This document shows, one piece after another, positions 1-8,557 of a stretch of 12,238 nt of DNA. The stretch lies in NCBI GenBank assembly GCA_035647455.1, contig DASRNI010000023.1, positions 1-12,238 of the forward strand, given 5' to 3'. The DNA comes from UBA1361 sp035647455. GTDB lineage: Bacteria; Bacillota_I; Bacilli_A; RFN20; CAG-826. A program made the translations under genes and the position numbers. Position 1 is the first letter of the stretch; the number at the start of each line of letters is the position of its first letter. Below the pieces are notes generated by a model. It worked only from the letters and a program-made list of their open reading frames with translations. It ran no database searches and was not told the origin of the DNA.

Positions 1-642
1 AATATATACGGCCATAATAAACGGAAGATTATTATTTGTCATTTAGGTAACGGCGCGAGCATTACCGCCGTAAAAGACGGTAAAAGTGTCGCTACTTCAA
101 TGGGCCTAACTCCCTTAGGCGGCATTATGATGGGGACAAGAACAGGCGACTTAGATCCAAGTATTATGTACTTTGTCGCGAAACGCGAAAATAAAACAAT
201 TGACGAAGTTTATGACATCTTTAATAAAGAAAGCGGCATGCTTGGTGTTTCACAAATTAGTAACGATAGTCGCGACATTGAAGCTGCAGCCGTTAAAGGC
301 GATAAGCAAGCACTTTTTACCGAGCAACTTTACGCGCGGCGCATTAGTGACTTCATTGGGCAATATCACATTCGTCTTGGGGGCGCGGATACAATCGTTT
401 TTACCGCCGGAATTGGTGAAAACGTCAGTGTGATCAGAAAACTAATTTTAGAAGAAATTAAAGACGCAATGAGCGTTGTGTATGATAACGAAATTAACAA
501 AAAGACGTTCGGTGGTAAACAAACAAAAATTACGACAAGTGAAAGTAAAGTTGACGTCTGGGTTATTCCAACAAACGAAGAACTAATGATTGTCCGTGAT
601 ACAGTTCGCGTATTAAATTTATGTGAGGATGAAGAATGTTAA
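1..642 (+). CDS. ackA: Acetate kinase, C-terminal part (5' end outside the window)
   Basis: Acetate kinase interconverts acetate + ATP and acetyl phosphate + ADP in the cytoplasm, usually for overflow ATP synthesis with Pta. The open frame runs from base 1, giving 213 visible residues of a family of about 400, so roughly the first half is missing. The first ATG (100) is internal: before it the frame already encodes the nucleotide-binding motif CHLGNGASITAV. After it come the phosphate-binding motif MGTRTGDLDP with the catalytic Arg, the adenosine-site motif GIGENVSVIR, and the C-terminal TNEEL segment with the metal-linked Glu. Two otherwise conserved acidic positions differ: the usual (D/E)TSMG reads ATSMG, and TPLEG reads TPLGG. 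The last 7 nt overlap the next gene, implying cotranscription and translational coupling. Identity is secure; the N-terminal half cannot be judged. Confidence 0.96.
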   Translation, partial: NIYGHNKRKIIICHLGNGASITAVKDGKSVATSMGLTPLGGIMMGTRTGDLDPSIMYFVAKRENKTIDEVYDIFNKESGMLGVSQISNDSRDIEAAAVKGDKQALFTEQLYARRISDFIGQYHIRLGGADTIVFTAGIGENVSVIRKLILEEIKDAMSVVYDNEINKKTFGGKQTKITTSESKVDVWVIPTNEELMIVRDTVRVLNLCEDEEC

Positions 643-1643
643 AAGTGTGCAATATTTTAAAAAACAAAGTAAAGAGTTACGAAAAGCCGACCCAAGAAAT
701 ATTTAAGCTTGTCGAACAGTTTGATAAAATCGCTGTTTACGCGCACCGGTCACCAGACTTTGATGCGTTTGGTTCAATGTTTGCGGTGGCGAGCTTTTTA
801 AAAACTTATTACCCAGAGAAAAAAGTCATAGCGCTTGGCGAAAGTAACCCAAACTTAAACGGCTCTTTATATCCCGAAATGGAAATGTTACCAGAAGAGT
901 GGGATAATAACTTTCTTGCGATTGTTGTCGATACCGGTAATACCGCGCGGATCAGTGATAAAAGTTACGTAAAAAGCGCAAAACTTATTAAAATTGATCA
1001 TCATCCAAATGTTGAGCCTTATGGCGACGTTGTTTTTGTTGATGACACGACTGTTGCCGTTAGTGAAATACTTACGGTGCTATTTCTCGCGACAAAGCGA
1101 AAAATCACGCAAGAAACAGCAACTTACTTATATACAGGGATTGTTGGCGATAGTGGCCGCTTCCGTTACCGCGCCACAACTAGCTTAACATTTCAAGTTG
1201 CCGCGCTTCTTTTAGAAGCGGGCGTTGATTTAGATAGTGTTTACAATAAAATATATGCGTTAAGTCATAATGAATTACGGCTCCGTGCGTATATTTTAAA
1301 TAATCATTTTATTACTAAAGAAGGATTTGCGTATTACGTACTGAGTGATGCAAAACTTCAAGAACTTGGCACAACTGTTGAAGTTGCCAAAGAGCAAGTT
1401 AATATTTTTAGTGACTTTAAAAATGTACCGGTCTGGGCGTCGATTATTGAAAACAAAGACCGTAACGAATGGCGCGTCTCAATGCGCAGCCGGAAAATAT
1501 CGCTCAGTAAATTTGCCGCAAAGTGGCATGGCGGTGGTCACGCCCAAGCAAGCGGCGCTTCAATTCTCCCCGGCGAAACACTTGAACAGTTTGTCGCTGA
1601 CGTTGACAAACTTTTAAAAAAGCATCAAGGGAGTAAAAAATAA
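636..1643 (+). CDS. nrnA: DHH-family bifunctional oligoribonuclease / pAp phosphatase (NrnA)
   Basis: A 335-residue DHH/DHHA1 phosphoesterase. Family members degrade 2-5 nt RNAs (nanoRNase) and hydrolyse 3'-phosphoadenosine 5'-phosphate to AMP, with Mn2+ in the active site. Visible motifs in order: AHRSPDFDAFGS (H37, D41, D43), VVDTG (D99), IDHHP (D121-H123), TGIVGDSGRF (D172), and the DHHA1 substrate-binding motif WHGGGHAQASGA near residues 297-308. The phenylalanine in PDFDA replaces the commoner Gly or Pro, but all metal ligands are present, so activity is expected. The ATG at 636 lies inside ackA and has GAGG at 625-628, 7 nt upstream, which supports this start. The N-terminus is about 17 residues longer than the Bacillus subtilis protein as I remember it. 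dnaE follows after 11 nt. NrnA versus a closely related DHH nuclease cannot be settled by sequence alone. Confidence 0.9.
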   Translation: MLKVCNILKNKVKSYEKPTQEIFKLVEQFDKIAVYAHRSPDFDAFGSMFAVASFLKTYYPEKKVIALGESNPNLNGSLYPEMEMLPEEWDNNFLAIVVDTGNTARISDKSYVKSAKLIKIDHHPNVEPYGDVVFVDDTTVAVSEILTVLFLATKRKITQETATYLYTGIVGDSGRFRYRATTSLTFQVAALLLEAGVDLDSVYNKIYALSHNELRLRAYILNNHFITKEGFAYYVLSDAKLQELGTTVEVAKEQVNIFSDFKNVPVWASIIENKDRNEWRVSMRSRKISLSKFAAKWHGGGHAQASGASILPGETLEQFVADVDKLLKKHQGSKK

Positions 1644-1654
1644 ATAAAATTACG

Positions 1655-4639
1655 ATGCAATTTATTCCGCTTCACGTTTATTCAACTTACAGCATACTCC
1701 AAAGCGGGTTAAGTTTAAAAGACTACGTTAAAGCAAGTAAAAGCCGTGCGCTATCTTATGTGGGAATAAGTGACTTAAACACGTTTTATAGTTTCCCGCA
1801 TTTTTATCAAGCGACTAAAAACACAAAACTTACGGCTCTTTACGGTGTAACGCTTACTTTTTCGTACGGTACTTTTGTCGTTTATATTAAAAATGAAACG
1901 GGTTACTATAATCTTTTAGCACTGCTTGAACTTGAACGCGAAGAAAAAGTAACACCTGAAGACTTTAAACGTCTCACGGAACACTTAATTTTTATTAGTA
2001 GTTCAAGTACTTTAAAAGACTTTACTGATGACGAACTTCGTGACTATTTAAAAGCGATTAGTGTTGTAACAACTTCTTTTTATATTGGCCTAGAAAACGA
2101 AAGCGAAACGGTTAAAACGCGGCTGCGTGACTTCGCGGCGAAGTTTAATTACGCAGTTGTCGCTTTTCCACTCATCAAGTACATTAATCCAAGTGACCGA
2201 CTGAACTATGAAATTGCTAATGCAGTTCTGCACACAGAAACATTAACGCAAAAAAGTTTTACTGGAGTGCATTACTTTTTAACGCTTGACGAAGTTAAAA
2301 GTCTTTATGCAACTGAAGAAATTGAAAATACAGTTAATATTGCTGCAAGCACTTCTTTCAGCTTTGCCGCACTTAATAAAAAGCAAAGTCTCCCAAGTCC
2401 GATTGAAGGTGATACAAGTGTTATTTTAAGTGACTTAACGCACGCAGCGTTAAAAGCGCGCGGATTAAACAATGAAGAATATAACGAACGGCTTAACGAA
2501 GAATTAAGTGTCATTAATGAACTAGGCTTTAATAACTACTTCCTTGTTGTAAGTGACTACGTTAAGTTTGCCAAAGAAAACGATATTCTTGTTGGCTACG
2601 GCCGCGGTAGTGCGGCGGGTAGTCTTGTTAGTTATCTTTTAGAAATCACAAACATTGATCCGCTGAAACATCACTTATTTTTTGAACGTTTCTTAAACAA
2701 AGAACGCGTCTCAATGCCCGATATTGATCTTGACTTTGAAGATTATCGCCGTGATGAAATACTTACTTACTTACAAAGTAAGTACGGGCGTGATCACGTC
2801 GCGAATATCGTCACTTTTCAAGTTAATGCGGCTCGCGCTTCACTTCGTGACGCAGCTCGAGTTTTTAGTTACGATAAAAAGTATATTGAAGCACTCATCG
2901 GTACGCTCGGTAATTCGAACTATTCACTCCGTGATTCGTATCGAAGAATCAAGAACTTTAAAGCTCTACTAAGTGACGCGCATCTTTTAGAAATTGTAAG
3001 TAACGCGAGTAAAATTGAAGGCTACCCACGGCAAACTAGTATTCACGCCGCTGGGGTTATTTTAAGTAACGAACCGCTGCCACTAAAGTTACCAGTTACA
3101 AAACAAGAAAATAGTTACGTCACCCAGTACGAGATGCAAGAACTAGAACGACAAAACTTTTTAAAGCTCGATATTTTAGGTTTAACGAATCTCACAACAA
3201 TTCATAATATTATGAACAAGATTGCGAAAAGTACGGGTAAACTTTATGACTTTTATACAATTCCTTTTGATACACCGAAAACGTACGAAATTATTCGTAA
3301 TAACTTAACAAGTGCAATCTTTCAACTTGAAAGTGCGGGGATGAATAAAGCAATCGCCGAACTTGAACCCGAAAACTTTAATGATATTAGTGCACTTCTT
3401 GCGCTTTACCGTCCTGGTCCTGTGAAGTATATTAGTACGTACGCTAAACGGAAAAAGGGTGAAGAAAAAGTAACGTACCCGGCGCCGGAAATCGCCGACA
3501 TCTTAAAAGACACGTACGGAATTATAATTTACCAAGAACAAATTATGCAAATTGCCCAGAAAATGGCCGGGTTTAGTCTTGCTGACGCTGACTTATTCCG
3601 CCGCGCGATTAGTGCGAAAGACGAAAAGACATTTGCAAGTTTAGAAAAAAAGTTTAAGAGTGGCGCGATAAAACTCGGTCATAGTGACTTAACAATTAAC
3701 CGTGTTTTTAGCGACTTAGTGAAGTTTGCCGATTACGGCTTTAATAAAGCGCATAGTGTAAGTTACGCAACAATTACACTGATTCTTGCTTACTTTAAAG
3801 CGCATTACCCGTTTGCGTTTTATGAAGAAATTATGACAAACGTCACGAACGACTTAAGTAAGTACCAATTAATTCGCCGCGAACTTAAAGAGCTTGGCAT
3901 TAATTTACTCGCACCAAGCGTTACAAAGTCAAACATTACTTTTACAAAAGAAGATAATAACTTACGCTTACCGTTTACGGCGATTAAAGGAATTTCGCGC
4001 TTAACCGCGAAAAAGCTTGTTAAGCTCCGTGAAACAAATACATTTACCAGCCGCGCTTCGTTCTTCTTTCACGCGACAAGAAACGACATTAATACAAACG
4101 AAATCACTGCTTTAATTGAAAGTGGCGCGCTTGATGAGTTTGGGGTCTCGCGCCAAACACTTAAAGCTGAGTTTCGCGAGATGAACGAGTTTCTTTATTC
4201 CGCACTCTTTGACGAACAGTATTTTGAGTCAATTGTCTACGAAGATATACCGGCCGAAGAAATGCTTAACTTTACACTCGAAATTGCCCGTCTTGGCTTT
4301 GCCTTAACGGAAAATCCGCTCAGTAAAGCACTTCATGGTGACACAACACTCTCGACAATTGGCACTATTCCCCAGCAAGAAAATAATACCGTTAATCTTG
4401 TTGTCTTTATTGATGACGTTAAAGAGATTACGACAAAGAAAGGCGATTTAATGGCGTTCGTCACTTTAACGGACTTTAGTGACACAATTGAAAGTGTTGT
4501 TTTTCCCGTGCTTTACACGGAAGCGAAAAGCTTACTTCTTCCAGGCACGATTGTTAAAGTTAACGCACGGACACAAATTCGCAACAACAAACTAAACTTA
4601 ATTATTAATAACTTAACGAGGTGGGAAGATGAAACATAA
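1655..4639 (+). CDS. dnaE: DNA polymerase III subunit alpha, Firmicutes DnaE type
   Basis: C-family DNA polymerase of 994 residues, compact for DnaE (about 1100 or more). In Firmicutes this enzyme extends RNA primers beside PolC. Domain order: PHP (1-~200), palm/fingers (~250-740) with YGRGSAAGS (315-323), the catalytic pair in PDIDLD (D356, D358) and the third Asp in FLKLDILGL (D506), then YRPGP, YGIIIYQEQ and GFNKAHSVSYA motifs, a helix-hairpin-helix (IKGISRLTAKKLVKL, ~777-791), and an OB fold at the C-terminus (~913-990). The PHP metal site is degenerate: HxH reads LHVYS and TDHGN reads SDLNT, so metal-dependent proofreading from this domain is unlikely. The ATG at 1655 gives the usual N-terminus but has no Shine-Dalgarno at normal distance; AAGGGAG lies 21 nt upstream. 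The 3' end overlaps polA by 11 nt. Confidence 0.97.
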   Translation: MQFIPLHVYSTYSILQSGLSLKDYVKASKSRALSYVGISDLNTFYSFPHFYQATKNTKLTALYGVTLTFSYGTFVVYIKNETGYYNLLALLELEREEKVTPEDFKRLTEHLIFISSSSTLKDFTDDELRDYLKAISVVTTSFYIGLENESETVKTRLRDFAAKFNYAVVAFPLIKYINPSDRLNYEIANAVLHTETLTQKSFTGVHYFLTLDEVKSLYATEEIENTVNIAASTSFSFAALNKKQSLPSPIEGDTSVILSDLTHAALKARGLNNEEYNERLNEELSVINELGFNNYFLVVSDYVKFAKENDILVGYGRGSAAGSLVSYLLEITNIDPLKHHLFFERFLNKERVSMPDIDLDFEDYRRDEILTYLQSKYGRDHVANIVTFQVNAARASLRDAARVFSYDKKYIEALIGTLGNSNYSLRDSYRRIKNFKALLSDAHLLEIVSNASKIEGYPRQTSIHAAGVILSNEPLPLKLPVTKQENSYVTQYEMQELERQNFLKLDILGLTNLTTIHNIMNKIAKSTGKLYDFYTIPFDTPKTYEIIRNNLTSAIFQLESAGMNKAIAELEPENFNDISALLALYRPGPVKYISTYAKRKKGEEKVTYPAPEIADILKDTYGIIIYQEQIMQIAQKMAGFSLADADLFRRAISAKDEKTFASLEKKFKSGAIKLGHSDLTINRVFSDLVKFADYGFNKAHSVSYATITLILAYFKAHYPFAFYEEIMTNVTNDLSKYQLIRRELKELGINLLAPSVTKSNITFTKEDNNLRLPFTAIKGISRLTAKKLVKLRETNTFTSRASFFFHATRNDINTNEITALIESGALDEFGVSRQTLKAEFREMNEFLYSALFDEQYFESIVYEDIPAEEMLNFTLEIARLGFALTENPLSKALHGDTTLSTIGTIPQQENNTVNLVVFIDDVKEITTKKGDLMAFVTLTDFSDTIESVVFPVLYTEAKSLLLPGTIVKVNARTQIRNNKLNLIINNLTRWEDET

Positions 4640-7184
4640 ATTACATATTATTGACGGTAATAGTTTACTATTCCGTGCTTATTACGCTACTGCAGCGTAC
4701 GGCGAAGATAAAATTATGCGGACAAAAGAAGGCATTCCGACGAACGCACTAATGGCGTTTGCAAATATGATTCAAAAAATTCTTAGTGAACTAGAAGAAG
4801 GTGACTATATTTTTGTCCCCTTTGATACTGGCGAAAAAACATTTCGCCATGACGCCTACGCGGACTATAAAGGGACAAGACGCGAAGTTCCGGAGCTACT
4901 TATTACGCAGTTCCCGCTCGCCCGCGATTTTCTTGATGCGTTAAAAATAAAGCACGACGAAATTATTGGCTACGAAGCAGATGACCTTGCTGGTACCGTT
5001 GCAAAGCTTGCCGAAAAAGAAGGCATTGAAGTAATTATTCATACAAGTGACCAAGATTACTTCCAGCTAATTAGTGACCTTGTCACAATTCGCGTGCCGA
5101 AACCACGCGGCGCGGTCCTTAACTTAACGCCGAGTGTTTTAATGGAAGAGTACCACTTAAAACCAGAACAAGTAACAAGCTATAAAGGGCTTGTTGGTGA
5201 TGCGAGTGATAATTTACCTGGTGTCCCTGGTGTTGGTAAAAAAACCGCGGAGCGACTTTTAAAAGAGTACGGATCACTTGATAACATTTTAAATAACGCA
5301 CATGGCATTAAAGGTAAGCTTGGCTTTAGTCTCCGTGATCACGCGCATATTGCGAAAAACTCAAAGTTTCTTGCGACACTTAAAACAGATATACCGCTTA
5401 GTTTTACGTTAAAGGACTTACAGTACTTCGGTTTTGATTTTAATACTGTGCACGACTTTGCCGCGAAGTACGAACTTAACCGTTTTATGCGCAACTTAGA
5501 ACCATTTAAAAAAGCAAGCGAACCGGAAGAAGTTCAAGTACCAGTCACGCTCATTGAAAATACAAACGACTTAACATTTAATGATGAACTTAGTCTTAAC
5601 GTTATTTTAACAAGTGACAACTATTTTACCGCTGACGTTAAGATGCTTTATTTTAGTCTAGAGACTAAAGTTTATAAAATGAGCGCAGAAAACTTAAAGA
5701 AAGACACGAAACTTCAAGAAGTCTTAGCTGACATGTCAATTAAGAAACGCGTCTTTGACTTTAAAAAGACGGCGATTGCTTTAAGTAAAATCGGCCTTAC
5801 TTTAAACGGCTTTAGTTTTGACTTTCTCCTTGCTGCTTATCTACTTGACAGTAATACAACAGGCAAGGAAGAAGACGTGCTCCGTTTCTTTGGTTATAGC
5901 GCGACTAGTGAAGCTGATCATTATAGTGCTCTTCTTGTCCTACACGCTCAGGACCTAGAAAGTAAAATGCGCGCAAAACTTGCGGAAAACAATTTACTAA
6001 CTGTTTACGAAAATATTGAAGCCCCATTAGTCCGTGTCTTAATGAAGATGGAGCTTGTTGGTTTCCCACTTGACGAAAAGATTTTAAACGAGATTGGTGA
6101 TAAATATAAAGTCACGCTTGAAAACTTACGTGCGCAAGTAAGTAGCTATACAACTCAAGAAATTAACGTTAATTCACCGCAGCAAATTGCGGTACTTCTT
6201 TACGATGAACTTGGACTTAAGGGCCCGCGTAATCGTTCAACAAGTGTTGACGTTTTAGAAAAGCTTAAAGATAAGCATCCGGTAATTGAAGATATTTTAG
6301 AATACCGGAAATACGCTAAAATCATTAGCACTTATATTGATGGCCTTATTCCGCATATCCATGAAGACGGGAAAGTCCACACTATTTTTAATCAAGCTCT
6401 TACAACAACTGGCCGCCTTAGTAGTAAAAATCCAAACTTACAAAACATCAGTGTCCGCGACGAAGTTGGCCGTGAAATTCGCAAAGCATTTTATTATGAA
6501 AATAGTTTAATTTTGTCGCTTGACTATAGTCAAATTGAACTCCGGCTCCTGGCCGCGTTCGCGCAAGAAACAAAATTAATTACGATTTTTAACGAAGGTC
6601 ACGATATTCATAGCGAAACAGCAAAAGCACTGTTCCCGCTTGAAGACGCTGATAACGCGAGACGTAAAGCAAAGGCGGTAAACTTTGGAATTGTTTACGG
6701 CATTAGTGACTGGGGGCTTGCCGAGCAGCTCAAAGTCGAACCAAAAGAAAGTCGGCTTTTAATTGAAGCATTCTTTAAAACGTACCCTGAACTACTAAAT
6801 TACCGTGAGAAACTAATTAATGACTTAATGAAAGATGGTTACGTGGAAACATTTACCGGAAGGCGGCGCTTAATTCCTGAAATTAATGATCCAAATTACC
6901 AACGCCGCGAATTTGCAAAGCGCGCCGCGATGAACGCACCACTGCAAGGCGGGGCCGCCGATATTATTAAATTAGCAATGATTAAAGTTGATGAATTTTT
7001 AGTCGCTGGTAAATATAAATCAAAGTTAATTTTACAAATTCATGACGAACTTCTTTTTGAACTTCATCCTGACGAACTATTTTTAATTGATGAACTTAAA
7101 AAGATTATGGAAAACGTTGTTACGCTTGATGTTAAACTTAAAGTCGATAGTAATTATGGAAAGGATTGGTTTGAAGCGACTTAA
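4629..7184 (+). CDS. polA: DNA polymerase I
   Basis: A-family polymerase of 851 residues for Okazaki fragment maturation and gap filling. The 5'-nuclease domain (~1-290) shows IDGNSLLFRAYYA, FDTGEKTFRHD, GYEADDLAGT, TSDQDYFQL and GLVGDASDNLPGVPGVGKKT, so its acidic metal ligands are intact. The 3'-5' exonuclease domain (~305-460) lacks the DxE of motif I and appears inactive, as in many Gram-positive PolA enzymes. The polymerase domain carries motif A DYSQIELR (D632), motif B with R678, K682, F686 and Y690 in AKAVNFGIVYG, and motif C IHDE (H805-E807). Phe at motif B is the usual wild-type residue at the dideoxynucleotide-discrimination position. The ATG at 4629 lies inside dnaE with GAGG at 4618-4621, 7 nt upstream. 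mutM-coaE begins 2 nt after the stop. Confidence 0.98.
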   Translation: MKHKLHIIDGNSLLFRAYYATAAYGEDKIMRTKEGIPTNALMAFANMIQKILSELEEGDYIFVPFDTGEKTFRHDAYADYKGTRREVPELLITQFPLARDFLDALKIKHDEIIGYEADDLAGTVAKLAEKEGIEVIIHTSDQDYFQLISDLVTIRVPKPRGAVLNLTPSVLMEEYHLKPEQVTSYKGLVGDASDNLPGVPGVGKKTAERLLKEYGSLDNILNNAHGIKGKLGFSLRDHAHIAKNSKFLATLKTDIPLSFTLKDLQYFGFDFNTVHDFAAKYELNRFMRNLEPFKKASEPEEVQVPVTLIENTNDLTFNDELSLNVILTSDNYFTADVKMLYFSLETKVYKMSAENLKKDTKLQEVLADMSIKKRVFDFKKTAIALSKIGLTLNGFSFDFLLAAYLLDSNTTGKEEDVLRFFGYSATSEADHYSALLVLHAQDLESKMRAKLAENNLLTVYENIEAPLVRVLMKMELVGFPLDEKILNEIGDKYKVTLENLRAQVSSYTTQEINVNSPQQIAVLLYDELGLKGPRNRSTSVDVLEKLKDKHPVIEDILEYRKYAKIISTYIDGLIPHIHEDGKVHTIFNQALTTTGRLSSKNPNLQNISVRDEVGREIRKAFYYENSLILSLDYSQIELRLLAAFAQETKLITIFNEGHDIHSETAKALFPLEDADNARRKAKAVNFGIVYGISDWGLAEQLKVEPKESRLLIEAFFKTYPELLNYREKLINDLMKDGYVETFTGRRRLIPEINDPNYQRREFAKRAAMNAPLQGGAADIIKLAMIKVDEFLVAGKYKSKLILQIHDELLFELHPDELFLIDELKKIMENVVTLDVKLKVDSNYGKDWFEAT

Positions 7185-7186
7185 TT

Positions 7187-8557
7187 ATGCCTGAACTACC
7201 AGAAGTTGAAACAGTTAGACGGATTTTAAATGATGTCATTGTTGGTGCAACAATTAAAACAGTTGATGTCCGTTTTCGTAAAATCATTCAAGGCGATGTT
7301 GACATTTTTTGTCAAACACTTACCGGAGCAACTTTTCTTAATGTTGAGCGGATTGGCAAATACTTAATTTTCTTTTTAACGAATGATATCGTTCTTGTTA
7401 GTCATTTACGAATGGAAGGTAAGTACGTCGAAAAGTTTAGTGAAGACGAAATTAGTAAACACGGTCACGTTAACTTCTTCTTAAGTGACGGACGAATCTT
7501 AAGTTACGAAGATACACGTAAGTTTGGCACGATGGAAATCGCGACGAAGAACAACTATTTAAGTTTACCGTCACTTGCAAAACTTGGCCCGGAACCGTTT
7601 AAAATGACAGCGGATAATCTTTATCAAACTTTACAAACAAAACGGATTGCGCTCAAGGCGAGTCTTCTTGACCAAACGATTATGACCGGGCTCGGTAATA
7701 TATACGCAGACGAAGTACTTTTCTTAACAAAACTCCATCCGCATTTAGCAAGTAATTTAGTCAAGAAAAAAGATGCAGAAAACATTATTAAAGTTAGTCG
7801 CGAAGTTTTAAATAAGGCGATTAAAGCAGGGGGCACTACAGTAAGAAGTTACGCACCGGCAAGCGGGATTAGCGGCTCTTTCCAACTAAATTTATTTGCA
7901 TACGGCCGAGCGGGGGAAAAGTGTCTTGTTTGTCAACGTATTATGAAGCGAACCGTCGTCGCCGGACGCGGCACGACGTATTGCCCTTATTGCCAAAAGC
8001 ATGATAGTATTCCGACAGTTATCGGGATTACTGGTCTTATTGGCGCTGGAAAAAGCACGCTTGGTAATATGCTTAAAAATGAAGGTTACACCGTAATTGA
8101 CAGTGATAACATCGTTAAAGAACTTTACGCCGATAAAGCGGTAATTACAGCATTAAGCCGCGAATTAGCGGTTAATCTCCTCGAAAACGGCGTTTTTTCC
8201 CGGGAACTACTCCGGAGTTTTGTGCGCGAAAATAAAGATGCGGCTAAAAAACTCAACAACTTCATTCACCCGCTGGTAAAGCAAAAAATGGAAACTTTAA
8301 TAAAAAGTGCGCAAGGTGTAATTGTTTTTGAAGTTCCGCTCATTTTTAGTCATCAAATCAATATACTCTTTGATTATATAATTGGGGTCGAAACGAGCGT
8401 AGAAAAGCAGTTAGAGTATTTAAGTAAACGCAAAGTTAAACCAGTACTTACGCCAGACGCAACGTACTTTAAAAATCGTGCAAAGCTTGATTATATTATT
8501 ATTAACGATGAAGACGAAGCTTCATTACTAAGTAAATTTAAAGCGTTTAAATTTTAA
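7187..8557 (+). CDS. mutM-coaE: Fused formamidopyrimidine-DNA glycosylase (MutM) and dephospho-CoA kinase (CoaE)
   Basis: One 456-residue frame carries two complete enzymes. Residues 1-271 are MutM/Fpg, which excises 8-oxoguanine and FAPY lesions: the PELPEVETVRR N-terminus (Pro2 nucleophile, Glu3), K58 in GKYL, SHLRMEGKY, DTRKFG, the H2TH region with TGLGNIYADE (N171), and a four-Cys zinc finger (C246, C249, C266, C269) with R261. Residues 275-456 are CoaE, which phosphorylates the 3'-OH of dephospho-CoA: P-loop GLIGAGKS (283-290), VIDSDNI (D305, D307), NFIHPLV, and FEVPLIF in place of the usual DVPLLF. The linker is only about three residues. No in-frame ATG, GTG or TTG with a ribosome site lies at the junction, so a separate CoaE start is unlikely. 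The start is 2 nt after polA with no near Shine-Dalgarno. The last 11 nt overlap dnaI on the opposite strand. Confidence 0.94.
   Translation: MPELPEVETVRRILNDVIVGATIKTVDVRFRKIIQGDVDIFCQTLTGATFLNVERIGKYLIFFLTNDIVLVSHLRMEGKYVEKFSEDEISKHGHVNFFLSDGRILSYEDTRKFGTMEIATKNNYLSLPSLAKLGPEPFKMTADNLYQTLQTKRIALKASLLDQTIMTGLGNIYADEVLFLTKLHPHLASNLVKKKDAENIIKVSREVLNKAIKAGGTTVRSYAPASGISGSFQLNLFAYGRAGEKCLVCQRIMKRTVVAGRGTTYCPYCQKHDSIPTVIGITGLIGAGKSTLGNMLKNEGYTVIDSDNIVKELYADKAVITALSRELAVNLLENGVFSRELLRSFVRENKDAAKKLNNFIHPLVKQKMETLIKSAQGVIVFEVPLIFSHQINILFDYIIGVETSVEKQLEYLSKRKVKPVLTPDATYFKNRAKLDYIIINDEDEASLLSKFKAFKF

Noticed and set aside
2305..2514. Small minus-strand and alternative-frame open frames inside dnaE, polA, dnaB and the transposase
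   Set aside because: They lie fully within well-recognised genes, have no recognisable motifs and no ribosome sites worth noting. They look like shadows of the strong codon bias.
7990..8020. MutM and CoaE as two separate genes with an internal start
   Set aside because: There is no in-frame ATG, GTG or TTG with a ribosome site near the junction, and the only nearby ATG (about 8000) is out of frame.
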